Part shown: in pieces, positions 33,037 to 41,537 of the stretch
Position numbering within the stretch: the first letter of the stretch is position 1
Layout: each line of letters begins with the position of its first letter
DNA from: Terriglobia bacterium
GTDB lineage: Bacteria > Acidobacteriota > Terriglobia > Bryobacterales > UBA6623
DNA: 64,000 nt
NCBI GenBank assembly: GCA_009841225.1
Contig: VXMF01000005.1
Coordinates: 180,058 to 244,057 of the forward strand
Reading direction: 5' to 3'
The notes under the pieces: model-generated
Told to the model about the DNA's origin: nothing
What the model saw: the letters and a program-made list of their open reading frames with translations, nothing else
Databases searched by the model: none
Position numbers and translations under genes: made by a program

Positions 33037-33722
33037 TCGTCGCTGCCCCCGAGCAGGCCGGCGCGGAGCAGGAAGTACAGCAGGGTCAGGATGCTGCTCA
33101 CGGCCGCCGCCACATAGGTCCAAGCCGCGGCGTTGAGGACCTTGTCCATGCCTTCCCGCTCGTACGGGGAGACGATCCCATAGTTGACCACGAGCTGCTT
33201 CGCCCTGTTGCTGGCATCGAACTCCACCGGGAGCGTGACCAGTTGGAACAACACCGTGGCCGAAAACAGGGCGATGCCGATGTAGACCATGCCCGAGATC
33301 GACAAGAACAGCCCGAAGAGGATGGCAAAGTATCCGAGGTTCGAGCCCAAGCTCGCCGTGGGCACCAGCGCGGAGCGAAGTTGCAGTGGGGCATAAGCCT
33401 TGGCGTGCTGGATCGCGTGGCCCGCTTCGTGGCAAGCCACGCCGACAGCAGCGATCGAAGCCCGGTCATGCACATCGGGCGACAGGCCCAGAGTGCGAGT
33501 GGCAGGATTGTAGTGATCCGATAGGAACCCAGACGAGGGTCCAATCTTGACGTCGTAAAGGCCCGCTTGGTCCAACATCTGGCGGGCCGCCTGCGCACCG
33601 GTCATCCTCGCCCTGACGTTGCCGTACTTCTTGAACGCGGACTTGGTCTTGGCGCTGGCCCAGAGAGACATCAGCAGGCCGGGAATCATGAACAGGAAAA
33701 AGATTGGATCAAAGAACAGCAT
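33033..33722 (-). CDS. YugP-like integral membrane zinc metallopeptidase
   Basis: A 229-residue protein of the Zn-peptidase-2 family. An N-terminal helix (F-F-L-F-M-I-P-G-L-L-M-S-L-W-A-S) precedes G-A-Q-A-A-R-Q-M-L-D-Q-A-G and S-D-H-Y-N-P-A-T-R-T-L-G-L-S-P; the zinc site is H98-E99-x-x-H102 in A-C-H-E-A-G-H-A-I-Q-H. Three further hydrophobic segments follow (about 122-140, 145-170, 205-225), with P-V-E-F-D-A-S-N-R-A carrying the third ligand. Function in the cell is not established; homologues are widespread and membrane-bound. Length is normal. Confidence 0.9.
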   Translation of the reverse strand: MLFFDPIFFLFMIPGLLMSLWASAKTKSAFKKYGNVRARMTGAQAARQMLDQAGLYDVKIGPSSGFLSDHYNPATRTLGLSPDVHDRASIAAVGVACHEAGHAIQHAKAYAPLQLRSALVPTASLGSNLGYFAILFGLFLSISGMVYIGIALFSATVLFQLVTLPVEFDASNRAKQLVVNYGIVSPYEREGMDKVLNAAAWTYVAAAVSSILTLLYFLLRAGLLGGSDD

Positions 33723-33826
33723 TTGGTGAATCGCCTCGCTTCCCAGCCCCGGATGGGCGCGGGATGCCTGCTCAGCATTAGTTTAGACCACGCTCGACGA
33801 GCTAGTTCACGGCGCTCCACAGCGAG

Positions 33827-34636
33827 CTACGGCGGCGCAGCACCGGTGACGAGTTTGCGGTAGGCCGCTTGCACCCTTGCGACTGCCGACCCTCTCATTT
33901 CGCGATAGGGCACGAAATCGTCCGGGTCCGGCAGACGGGCTACGCCAGCGGCGAGGATCCAATCCCTGGGCTTGGGCAGCGGGACAAGGCGGTTGACCGG
34001 GGACAGCAGCCAGCGAACGGGCAGTCCGGCAGCTTGGAAGCCGTTCAAGATCGGCAACAGCTCGCCGTCAGGCAGCGACCCGAACACACGGAACCAGATT
34101 TCCGGCGCGGCGGCAGCGATAGCTCCGACTAACGCCTCGGAGCCTACCGCTTCTAGGCTCTCCGAATCGACCACCAAGTCGGCGATGACGAAGTCGGCCG
34201 GCTCGCGGGCGCGGTTCAAGTAGTCGCGCGCTTGGGCCACGTGCAGGCGCAGGCGCCCTTCCCGCTCGTAATGGACGATCAGCGGATGAAACTCCCTGGC
34301 CATCGAGACCATGGCCGGATCGGCTTCTACCGCATCCATGGTCAGATCCGGAAATTGATGCAAGAGCCCCACCACTCCGCAGCCCCCGCCCAGCCCCAGC
34401 ATCAGGCCTCGGCCCGCAGGGTGCCGCTGGCCAGCCAAGAACCAGGCCAGCTGGTAGCGCGTTTCGGTTACGGGCCCTGGGCCCTGTCCTAGGTGGGGAG
34501 CTACGGCACTGGCGGCGGGCCGAAGCAGCGAAGCGCCCTGCAGCACGCCGCTGATCGTAAAGCGGCGCGCGTCGGCCGTGTCCACGACACCCACCGGCCC
34601 GTACAGCCCAGCGCGTTCCAAGCGGACTGTCGGCAC
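33827..34636 (-). CDS. Spermidine synthase-like SAM-dependent methyltransferase-fold protein
   Basis: A 269-residue protein with a Rossmann methyltransferase/aminopropyltransferase core: R-Y-Q-L-A-W-F-L near 61, G-L-G-G-G-C-G at 81-87, D-A-V-E-A-D-P at 101-107 and D-F-V-I-A-D-L. In spermidine synthases L-G-I-G-G-G and V-E-I-D-P are the equivalents. No strict putrescine-site G-G-G-D is seen, so true polyamine synthesis is doubtful. GTG 34636 (GGAG nine bases upstream) begins five bases after the lptB stop; the longer frame up to 34843 lies inside lptB. Co-transcribed with lptB. Confidence 0.72.
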   Translation of the reverse strand: MPTVRLERAGLYGPVGVVDTADARRFTISGVLQGASLLRPAASAVAPHLGQGPGPVTETRYQLAWFLAGQRHPAGRGLMLGLGGGCGVVGLLHQFPDLTMDAVEADPAMVSMAREFHPLIVHYEREGRLRLHVAQARDYLNRAREPADFVIADLVVDSESLEAVGSEALVGAIAAAAPEIWFRVFGSLPDGELLPILNGFQAAGLPVRWLLSPVNRLVPLPKPRDWILAAGVARLPDPDDFVPYREMRGSAVARVQAAYRKLVTGAAPP

Positions 34637-34641
34637 TGCGC

Positions 34642-35388
34642 TCAGCTCCGCGGCGCGGTCCGGGCGGCCAATTCGAAGTGTTCGCCGAGGTAGACCCGGC
34701 GCACCTCCGGGTCGCTCTCCAACTCGTGCGGCGTTCCCGAGCGGAAGATCGATCCATTGTGGATAATGAGCGCCCGGTCGGTCACCGCGAGCGTCTCGCG
34801 CACGTTGTGATCGGTGATGACAATGCCGATCCCATCGGCGCACAGCCGCGCCAGGATCGCCTGCAACTCGATCACCTGCTTCGGGTCAATTCCCGAGAAG
34901 GGCTCGTCGAGCAGCAGGAAGAACGGCGACAGCACCAGCGAACGGGCGATTTCGACGCGCCGTCGCTCGCCGCCAGACAGCTGGTAGCCGCGACTGTGCC
35001 GAACTTTGTCCAGGCCGAACTGCGCGATCAGGTCGTCGAGACGCTCGCGGCGCTCGGCCCGGACCAACGGCTGCGTTTGCAAGACCGCCAGTATGTTCTC
35101 GTCCACGGTGAGCTTCCGGAACACCGAGGTTTCTTGCGGCAGGTAGCTGATGCCCATGCGGGCGCGCTGATACATCGGCAGGTCCGTGATGTCGGCCTCG
35201 TCCGCGAAGACCTTGCCGGCATCCGGGCTGACCAGCCCGACGATCATGTTGAACGAGGTCGTCTTGCCGGCACCGTTCGGCCCCAGCAGTCCGATAATCT
35301 CGCAGCGACGCACGGCCAGAGTGAAGTCCTTGACGACCTGCCTGCCCCTGTAGCTCTTCGACAGTCGCTCAGTGCGTAGGGAATCCAT
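34642..35388 (-). CDS. lptB: LPS export ABC transporter ATP-binding protein
   Basis: A 248-residue ATPase of the LptB type. Walker [10 protein letters not shown] at 36-44, Q-loop [12 protein letters not shown], signature [14 protein letters not shown], Walker [14 protein letters not shown], and switch H in [10 protein letters not shown]. The F-R-K-L-T-V and D-H-N-V-R-E-T motifs are typical of LptB and distinguish it from other ABC ATPases. LptB powers extraction of lipopolysaccharide from the inner membrane with LptF and LptG, which are not in this window. It follows the LptC/LptA-type gene by 30 bases. Confidence 0.95.
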   Translation of the reverse strand: MDSLRTERLSKSYRGRQVVKDFTLAVRRCEIIGLLGPNGAGKTTSFNMIVGLVSPDAGKVFADEADITDLPMYQRARMGISYLPQETSVFRKLTVDENILAVLQTQPLVRAERRERLDDLIAQFGLDKVRHSRGYQLSGGERRRVEIARSLVLSPFFLLLDEPFSGIDPKQVIELQAILARLCADGIGIVITDHNVRETLAVTDRALIIHNGSIFRSGTPHELESDPEVRRVYLGEHFELAARTAPRS

Positions 35389-35418
35389 TAGACAGGCGAC
35401 GCCAAGCGGCGCTCCATA

Positions 35419-37743
35419 CTAGCGGGAAGCCGGGCGGTAGGTGTAGGCGCGCTCTTCGCCCTGGCCCAAAACAAGCAGCCTATCACCGGCGATGCGATAG
35501 GTCAAACTGGCACCCTCCGATTCGGTGCCGTCCGGCATCAGAATCCGCGCCGGCTGGCCGACCAAGGCCACCTCGGACTCGGCCGCGTCGAACTCGGCCC
35601 GATCCCCGAACGCCCGGTGGCCGGTGCCATCGGGCGGATCGGCAATTCGCACCGAGCCGACTGCGACGGCGCGCATGCCAGCTTTCCCACCATCTGCACC
35701 AAGCGCTGTCTGCAGCTCACCGGCCAACACCCGCATCCCCTGCCTGCGAAAGTCGACCGCGCCCTCAAAGCGAGCCAGGCCGGTCTGAGCGTCGTAGCGC
35801 ATCAGACCGGACCGCACGATCGAGAGTGAATCTGGATCCGAAGCGTTCCCGCCATCCGCGACCCACGCCGCCTCGACCGCGTCGCGGGCTGTGATGCTGT
35901 TCGAAGCCTGATCGATCAGGATCGAGTCTGCGTCAACTCGATTGCGACCTTGCCACAGACGGGCGCCATTCTGGTACTCCAAGGTCTGGCTCTCCGGATC
36001 GGAGACCATTGCCCCCGCAGCCAGGAACACGGGCTGCTGGCCGGCGAACATGCCCATCGCCCCGGACTGCCCGGCGGCATCTGGCTCTTGAATCAGGAAT
36101 CCCGTCACATCGCCCGCAGCATCGATTCTGCCGCTAGCCCGAGCCAAAACGATTTGTCGCGCTGACAGGTCGCCGCCCGTGCTCGCGACATTTGCGTTTC
36201 CCTCCAGCTCCAATACACCGCCATCGAGCTCAAACCGGGCGCTGTCCGCACTTCCGCGCCTCGGGCCCTCCTCAAATCCGAAGTTCCCGGCTTGGCGTAG
36301 CTCGGCGATTTCCGCTGTCTCGGGATCGAACAGCGCATCGAGCGAGTCGCTCCAACTTCGCAGCTCGGGCGCCGCTTGGTCGGCCGGGCGCTGGACCAGC
36401 TGCGCTCCGCTTCGAGCGGCGAGGCGTTCGAGAGTACCCGCAGGCCCGTACGCCATGCGAATGCTGCCGGCCACCAGCGTCCGCGCCGGCGCATCCGCTC
36501 CGCGCCCGAATTGATGCAGAGTCCCGCGACCCGGGGTCTCAACGCGCTCGATCTGCTCTCCCCCCGGCCTCAGGACCAGCAACATCGATTCGGACTCGAT
36601 TGTGCTGACCGTACCGTCACCGGACGGATGCAGCGAAGCTTGCGCCGCTCCGCGCGCCTCGACGCGACGCAACCGACTCGACGAGGCACTCGAAGATGAC
36701 TCCACCTCGGCCTCGTAATGCAAGTCGACGCTATCGGCCTTTACCTCAATGCGCTGCCCAGCCTCAATCGACGCGAATCTGGCCGTTCCGGACCCGCGGG
36801 AGCGCGCCAACTCGCCGCTGGTGGCGAACTCAGCCTCCAGCCGAGACGCCGAAAACGTGGTCCGCCGGTCGGCGACGCTTTCACCGCCACGCGCATTGAC
36901 GCCCTCGATTCGACGGATCCGCCTGCTAGATATCAAGACCTCTCCGCTATCGCATTCAAGCCAGCCTGTGCCTTGCTCGATTCTGGCGTGTCCCGCGAGT
37001 TCAATCCGCGCCCCGTCCTCCGTATAGAGCAAGCTACCAGCCCGGATGACGGCCGATGGCTCGTCCGGGTTCGGCCCGAAGCGTTCCAGGCGCACCTCGG
37101 ACATCATCCGCAGCACCCCCGTCGTTGCATCGTACGCGGCGCCCAAGGAACTGCCCGCCCCGTCAGAGAACCGGTAATCCACCCTCCGCTCCGTGTTGGC
37201 ACTATTGGCAGACGGGTGAAACGTCACTCCTGAAGTTGCGACCTCTACCGGGCGTCCCGTTCCGCCGTCGGCCGAGATGCCCAAGGTAATCAGAGTCTCG
37301 CCATCGCTGTAGAGACTTCCATCCGCTAGCATCCGCATCGCGTCGCTCTCAACGCGGTCAAGGCTCCCCGCCTGTAATCGAAAGATCTCCAGCACGACTC
37401 CGCTCAGGTCAGTTGTCAGCCCGTCCGCCCCTTGAACGAAGTCATCGGCACTGACCTCCATGCGCGTGGAATCGCCGATGGTCTGTGTCAAGCGCCAGCT
37501 CTCCGACTGGGCCGAGAGATCCTCCGGCAATGTTGGCACCGCCTGGGCCGAGTCTCGTCCGGCCGCAGTCCGCGACCCCAGATAGTCGCGCACGACCAAG
37601 GCCAGCAGCGCCAGCGCGGCCAGCAACAGCAGAGATCGCAAGGAATGGCGCAAGCGATTTGATGATATCAGCGCCTCGGGCCAGATATGTCGTGCCGGGT
37701 CGGCCTCCCGGCGGTCGGGCGAAGCATTCGATCCTACTCGCAA
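35419..37743 (-). CDS. Large LptC/LptA-type (OstA-like) periplasmic LPS transport protein
   Basis: About 774 residues from the first available start. After a single N-terminal membrane helix (L-R-S-L-L-L-L-A-A-L-A-L-L-A-L-V-V near 35-52) come a LptC-like section and then several repeated beta-jellyroll segments of the OstA/LptA type, e.g. V-S-A-D-D-F-V-Q-G, A-R-I-E-L-A-G-H-A-R-I-E-Q-G, L-E-L-E-G-N-A-N-V-A-S, and F-E-G-A-V-D-F-R-R-Q-G-M-R-V-L-A-G-E-L-Q-T. Ordinary LptC and LptA are each under 250 residues, so this looks like a single-chain periplasmic bridge. Only non-ATG starts are available: TTG 37743 or TTG 37653. Upstream of lptB. Confidence 0.75.
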   Translation of the reverse strand: MRVGSNASPDRREADPARHIWPEALISSNRLRHSLRSLLLLAALALLALVVRDYLGSRTAAGRDSAQAVPTLPEDLSAQSESWRLTQTIGDSTRMEVSADDFVQGADGLTTDLSGVVLEIFRLQAGSLDRVESDAMRMLADGSLYSDGETLITLGISADGGTGRPVEVATSGVTFHPSANSANTERRVDYRFSDGAGSSLGAAYDATTGVLRMMSEVRLERFGPNPDEPSAVIRAGSLLYTEDGARIELAGHARIEQGTGWLECDSGEVLISSRRIRRIEGVNARGGESVADRRTTFSASRLEAEFATSGELARSRGSGTARFASIEAGQRIEVKADSVDLHYEAEVESSSSASSSRLRRVEARGAAQASLHPSGDGTVSTIESESMLLVLRPGGEQIERVETPGRGTLHQFGRGADAPARTLVAGSIRMAYGPAGTLERLAARSGAQLVQRPADQAAPELRSWSDSLDALFDPETAEIAELRQAGNFGFEEGPRRGSADSARFELDGGVLELEGNANVASTGGDLSARQIVLARASGRIDAAGDVTGFLIQEPDAAGQSGAMGMFAGQQPVFLAAGAMVSDPESQTLEYQNGARLWQGRNRVDADSILIDQASNSITARDAVEAAWVADGGNASDPDSLSIVRSGLMRYDAQTGLARFEGAVDFRRQGMRVLAGELQTALGADGGKAGMRAVAVGSVRIADPPDGTGHRAFGDRAEFDAAESEVALVGQPARILMPDGTESEGASLTYRIAGDRLLVLGQGEERAYTYRPASR

Positions 37744-38037
37744 GCTTCGGGGCTCGGCTGCGGCGAGCCGGGACTACTTGGCCTGGGATCGCGCTCGACC
37801 AGTTGCACAAAGCCGTGGGCGACGCGTCGTGGCAGTGTGAGCTGCACAAGCGCCTCGAGTGACCGATCCGAGGCGGCTCACCGCCGTTCGGCTGGCAGTG
37901 ATTCCCCCATCGCTTGCCACTCACTGTGCAGGAATCCAGAGGACCACCCGAGCCGTTCGCGAACGGCGCCGCACACCGGTTGTTCGCGGCCCGCTGTCCT
38001 TGCTAGCGGCCGGCGCCGCGGATCTCGCGAAACGATT

Positions 38038-38973
38038 TCACCTGCCGAGCGCCGCGTCGCCGGCTCCGATCATGTCGGCGCTGGCCACGATCAGCGGATC
38101 CGGCCGCCCTACTTGCTGGGCATCCTTGTTCGTGTACGGCAATGCCGCCAGAAAATGCCGCATGCAGTTCAGACGAGCGCGCTTCTTGTCGTCGGACTTG
38201 ACGATAGTCCACGGCGCGTCAGCAGTGTCCGTGTAGAAGAACATAGCTTCCTTGGCCGCTGTGTACTCGTCCCACTTGTTGAGCGACTGGCGATCCACCG
38301 GCGAGAGCTTCCACTGCCTCAGAGCGTCCTTCTCGCGGGCCTCGAAGCGGCGCTTCTGCTCCTCTCGGGTGACGGAGAACCAGTACTTGAACAGCTGTAT
38401 CCCGCTGCGGACCAACATGCGCTCCAACTCGGGGGCCTGACGTATGAACTCCAAGTACTCCCTGGCATTGCAGAACCCCATGACTCGCTCGACGCCGCTG
38501 CGGTTGTACCACGAGCGATCGAACAGCACGATCTCGCCGCCCCGCGGCAGATGGCGGATGTAGCGCTGGAAGAACCACTCGGTCCGCTCGGCGTCGGTCG
38601 GCTTGTCGAGCGCCACGACCCGCGCACCGCGCGGATTGAGATGCTCCGTGAACCGCTTGATGGTCCCGCCCTTGCCGGCGGCATCCCTGCCCTCGAACAG
38701 GACGACGATCTTCTGGTTCGTCGCCTTCACCCAGTCCTGCACCTTCAGCAGTTCCACCTGAAGTGCGGCCTTCTGCCGCTCGTAGGGCTTGCGGGCGAGC
38801 TTCCGTTGGTAGGGGTACTCGCCCGTCTCGAACAGGCGTCGGATGACGTCTCGATCCCGGTTGGACGCGCCGGAGTCCGATGGGGCACGGTCGGCCTCAA
38901 CGGCGCTGGCGCTTGCCCGCGCATCGTCCACGATCGGCACCTCGCCCTCCACGTTCGTCGTGTCCCGCTCCAC
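38038..38973 (-). CDS. ppk2: Polyphosphate kinase 2
   Basis: A 311-residue PPK2-family protein. Walker A is F-E-G-R-D-A-A-G-K-G-G (95-103 core) and Walker B F-D-R-S-W-Y-N-R-S-G (151-160), with the lid region F-F-Q-R-Y-I-R-H-L-P near 135. F-E-T-G-E-Y-P-Y-Q-R-K-L, V-E-L-L-K-V-Q and W-K-L-S-P-V-D-R-Q-S-L-N-K-W-D-E-Y complete the match. PPK2 uses polyphosphate to phosphorylate nucleoside mono- or diphosphates; the one-domain form here is of the usual length. The first 40 residues are a variable acidic tail. Part of the gene (5' end and upstream) is directly duplicated at 39578-39894. Confidence 0.94.
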   Translation of the reverse strand: MERDTTNVEGEVPIVDDARASASAVEADRAPSDSGASNRDRDVIRRLFETGEYPYQRKLARKPYERQKAALQVELLKVQDWVKATNQKIVVLFEGRDAAGKGGTIKRFTEHLNPRGARVVALDKPTDAERTEWFFQRYIRHLPRGGEIVLFDRSWYNRSGVERVMGFCNAREYLEFIRQAPELERMLVRSGIQLFKYWFSVTREEQKRRFEAREKDALRQWKLSPVDRQSLNKWDEYTAAKEAMFFYTDTADAPWTIVKSDDKKRARLNCMRHFLAALPYTNKDAQQVGRPDPLIVASADMIGAGDAALGR

Positions 38974-39070
38974 GGAGACAGGCTATCACGGCTCGTCGTC
39001 CGCCACCGGCGTTTCGCTGCCTTCCACGAACGCTACTCAGCAGGCTTCAATCCCTTGCGCGTTCGTTCGG
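38700..39070. repeat. Direct repeat copy A (5' part of ppk2 and upstream flank)
   Basis: This segment, from about codon 92 of ppk2 through the start codon to about 100 bases upstream, is repeated in the same orientation at 39578-39894. The copies are nearly identical in the coding part and less alike in the flank. Confidence 0.75.
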
Positions 39071-39261
39071 GTTCAGAAGCGCCGACCTGGCATCGTCATT
39101 GCCGATGTCCGCTGGCCAACCGTACGCCACCGAGACGCTGCACGGGCCATGGAGCCGATACACTGGCAGGATCGGCAGTGCGGGCTGGACTAGGATCATA
39201 GCCCGAGGCGGTAGTGCTGAACCGGCCGCTTCGACCCGAATTCAGCCTACGAGTACCAGCC

Positions 39262-39384
39262 ATGGCCTACGATGTCGAGTACACGGACGAATTCGAGAGT
39301 TGGTGGAACGGACTAACAGTCCGGGAAGAGGAGGACGTCAGGCCCGTCGTGAGATTGCTCGAAGAGCGAGGATGGGAGCGATGA
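39262..39384 (+). pseudogene. Truncated RelE/HigB-type toxin (phage-derived Gp49-like)
   Basis: A 40-residue open frame starting M-A-Y-D-V-E-Y-T-D-E-F-E-S-W-W-N-G-L-T and ending R-L-L-E-E-R-G-W-E-R. This matches the first third of Gp49-like HigB/RelE toxins, which open with E-x-T-D-E-F-x-x-W and have a helix ending in L-L-E-x-x-G. The catalytic core that follows in the family is missing; the frame stops with TGA overlapping the next ATG (ATGA). Too short to be an active nuclease. It lies between the two ppk2 repeat copies. Confidence 0.7.
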
Positions 39385-39569
39385 AGCACAGGCCGTTCAG
39401 CGAGCTGACGAAGGACTGGGCACCGGAGCGTCTGGCAAGGAACGAGGCGAGGGTCAAGGAGATGCTTGCCGATCTAGATCGGCAGCAGCACGAGACGACG
39501 CGGGATGCGCCGAAGTCCCGCACCGCCACCGAAAAGGCTTCGAGCCGGTCGCCGGAACTGAAGCGCTAA
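39381..39569 (+). pseudogene. Truncated XRE-type antitoxin partner
   Basis: A 62-residue frame beginning M-K-H-R-P-F-S-E-L-T-K-D-W-A-P-E-R-L-A-R-N-E, the standard opening of HigA-like antitoxins (K-x-F-S-E-L-x-K-x-x-S-P-E-R-x-A), and continuing A-R-V-K-E-M-L-A-D-L. The helix-turn-helix that should follow at about residue 40 is absent; the rest is low-complexity charged sequence ending at 39569, next to the second repeat copy at 39578. The start overlaps the toxin stop by four bases, as in an intact operon. Confidence 0.65.
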
Positions 39570-39577
39570 CTCGGGCG

Positions 39578-39894
39578 GGACGACGATCTTCTGGTTCGTC
39601 GCCTTCACCCGTCCTGCACCTTCAGCAGTTCCACCTGAAGGGCGGCCTTCTGCCGCTCGCAGGGCTTGCGGGCGAGCTTCCGTTTGTAAGAGTACTCGCC
39701 GGTCTCGAACATGCGTCGGATGACGTCTCGATCCCGGTTGGGCACGCGGGAGGCCGATGGGGCGCCGTCGGCCTCGACGGCGCTGGCGCTTGTCGGCGCA
39801 TCGTCCACAATCTTCCCCTCGTCGTCCGCCACTGGCGTTCGCTACCGTCCTGGGGCAGTGCTTGGGGGCCTTCGATCCCTTGCGCGTTCATTCG
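39578..39894. repeat. Direct repeat copy B (partial duplicate of ppk2 5' end)
   Basis: Second copy of 38700-39070. It begins abruptly with GGACGACGATCTTCTGG, the same bases that lie inside ppk2 at 38700, and it differs by a few substitutions and short deletions. Confidence 0.75.
39605..39832 (-). pseudogene. Partial duplicate of ppk2 (first about 75 codons)
   Basis: The 75-residue frame is the N-terminal part of PPK2 over again: N-R-D-R-D-V-I-R-R-M-F-E-T-G-E-Y-S-Y-K-R-K-L-A-R-K-P and A-L-Q-V-E-L-L-K-V-Q-D. It stops because of a one-base deletion (CACCCAGTCC in ppk2, CACCCGTCC here); beyond it the similarity runs on out of frame to 39578, where it ends. The Walker motifs are absent, so no kinase activity is possible. 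It arose by partial duplication of the intact gene at 38038. Confidence 0.85.
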
Positions 39895-39962
39895 CTGTAG
39901 GCGGGAACCTACCTGACCCAGCAGGCGGGTAGGAAGACGACCAGTCTGCCCATTCGGCGCTG

Positions 39963-40655
39963 TCAGGCGGTCTGCTTCCGTCGTAGCCGCAGCATTCGAT
40001 TCCCGCCCTTCTGAAACTCGTATGCCACCGTCTCAACGGTGGCGACCGCGCGGCGCGGTCCGAAGGCGTCGACGATACGTTCAACATGAGGGGACGCCGT
40101 CCCGCCAAGTTGCAGCAACGGAAAGACGCGCACCTCGGTGGCTACCCTCAGCATCTCCTCCAGTGCCCGTAAATGAAAGTCCATGTCGAGTTGCTCGCTG
40201 TACAAGAAGAGCAGATGGGAAGACAGCGCGAGATCGAACGAACCGTTGTTGAAGGGCAACTCCGGCAGCGATGCCTCCACGTAGCGGTTTTCAGTCTTGC
40301 CCCGCGGATAGTCCGCGATGAAACGGCGCATCGCGGTCATGCGCCGCCGGCCCAGTTCCTCAATCGATCGTATGTGCGTCCAGACGAACTCGTGCTGATT
40401 CCGGCGCGTCTGGTCCATCACCTCGGCGAACGTCCTGTCGATTCGTCGTTCGATGGCGGAGGAGGTCGCGGAGTAGAGCGGATCGACCGAGACCACGGAA
40501 CGTCCTTGGGCGGACAACTCGGCGTTAAAGCTCGCCGGACCGTCGCCGCACCCCAGAATGCGGCCTCCTAGGTCGGATTCGTCCAGACCGAACATTGCCT
40601 GATATTCGGCCGCACTCCGGCCCCAAGGCACCACTCGATCGATTGAGAAGGGCAT
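39963..40655 (-). CDS. SAM-dependent methyltransferase of unknown substrate
   Basis: A 230-residue class I methyltransferase-fold protein. Motif I is G-R-I-L-G-C-G-D-G-P-A-S-F-N-A-E-L (31-47), motif II V-V-S-V-D-P-L-Y near 55, and the later S-F-D-L-A-L-S-S-H-L-L-F-L-Y-S-E near 138 fits motif IV (post-I acidic and D-x-x). F-x-L-R-A-L-E-E-M-L-R-V precedes a late strand. The target is unknown. It is isolated: no operon partner, and upstream lies an AT-rich region that may hold its promoter. ATG 40655 is used. Confidence 0.75.
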   Translation of the reverse strand: MPFSIDRVVPWGRSAAEYQAMFGLDESDLGGRILGCGDGPASFNAELSAQGRSVVSVDPLYSATSSAIERRIDRTFAEVMDQTRRNQHEFVWTHIRSIEELGRRRMTAMRRFIADYPRGKTENRYVEASLPELPFNNGSFDLALSSHLLFLYSEQLDMDFHLRALEEMLRVATEVRVFPLLQLGGTASPHVERIVDAFGPRRAVATVETVAYEFQKGGNRMLRLRRKQTA

Positions 40656-41240
40656 CAGTAGTCCGTCGAGCCAGCGTTGCCAGCAAGGCCGCGACTACTC
40701 CGTGAGGCCGAGCCTAACATTCAGCATACGCGGACGGACCTAGACCCGAGCGGACGCCCTCTAGTTATTCCGGAAGCGTTAGCACATAAATCCTGTAAGA
40801 TATTCATAATAAACCACTTAATGTTAGCGGACAGACCATGATTCCCTTGTTGCACCCACCATTCTGAATGGGAATCAACCGGACCTTTACGGCCATCCAC
40901 AGACGTAACCGTTCGGTCGTCCCGGTGTCTTGCTGGTAGGAAGGTACAGGGGCGGCGGAATGCGCCGCCGTTACGCCGCCATCAGCGGGTGCAGGCGCTT
41001 GGTGTTCAACGGCGGCATACCAAGTCCCATTCGCCTCGCACATTTGCCAGTCCACGCGCCGTCGCGAGCCTTCGCGACTTCCGCCGGGGGCTGCCCTGCA
41101 GTGTCGGTCCTGATCCACGAGGTACTGCCTGCGGGAGGCGCGCCGGGTGCCCGACTTCGCAGCGCTTGCCGACCTGCTCGCGGGCGGCGCCGGGAACGCC
41201 CGCGCCTCGGCACGGAGTGGCGTTTGCGACTAGAGCCGGT
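40656..41240. other. Gene-poor 585-base stretch with AT-rich trough and hairpins
   Basis: I see no supportable gene. 40780-40840 is strikingly AT-rich for this sequence (TAAGATATTCATAATAAACC). TGATTCCC (40839-40846) and GGGAATCA (40870-40877) form an 8-bp inverted repeat, and GGCGGCG/CGCCGCC (40951-40957/40963-40969) a tight hairpin. The frames here give basic, low-complexity peptides with no motif. The AT-rich part could be a promoter for the methyltransferase or a remnant of a transferred element. Confidence 0.5.
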
Positions 41241-41537
41241 CTACGCGGATTGGCCAGCGCGTCGGGCCGCGTCCAAGAGCACTCGCCGCACCCAGTCGTT
41301 GAACGACGCGCCGCTGGCGTTCGCTGCCGCCCTTAGGGTGCTGGCGTCGCCAGGCCCCAGCGGGATGCTGATGTTCTTGCCACTTTCCTGCACCGCGGTA
41401 GCTGGCTCCCCCGCCCGTGCGGCGGCGATGTTCCGGTTGGTCTTGAGCTCCTCCTTGAGCGTGCGTTTGCTCCAGAGCTCGTCCATCGGTTCGCGCACCC
41501 ACTCGATCAGCCTGTCGGCGAAGCTCGGGATCTGCAC
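41241..41537 (-). CDS. Small ribbon-helix-helix-type protein
   Basis: A 98-residue protein from GTG 41537. The C-terminal 40 residues read as a ribbon-helix-helix fold: strand I-S-I-P-L-G-P, helix D-A-S-T-L-R-A-A-A-N-A-S, turn G-A-S-F, helix N-D-W-V-R-R-V-L-L-D-A-A-R-R. Arc/CopG-type regulators and plasmid accessory proteins have this shape. The N-terminal part has I-P-S-F-A-D-R-L-I-E-W-V-R-E-P-M-D-E-L-W-S-K-R-T-L. It overlaps the upstream gene by 31 bases in another frame. The frame runs on to 42212, but that longer N-terminus is Arg-rich nonsense over the neighbouring gene. A frameshifted single protein with 41507-42166 cannot be excluded. Confidence 0.5.
   Translation of the reverse strand: MQIPSFADRLIEWVREPMDELWSKRTLKEELKTNRNIAAARAGEPATAVQESGKNISIPLGPGDASTLRAAANASGASFNDWVRRVLLDAARRAGQSA

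Noticed and set aside
37687..39201. A 504-residue plus-strand frame
   Set aside because: Antisense to ppk2 and its upstream region; composition is basic and serine-rich without motifs.
40804..41118. 104-residue minus-strand frame
   Set aside because: No family, poor composition, no ribosome site; likely chance.
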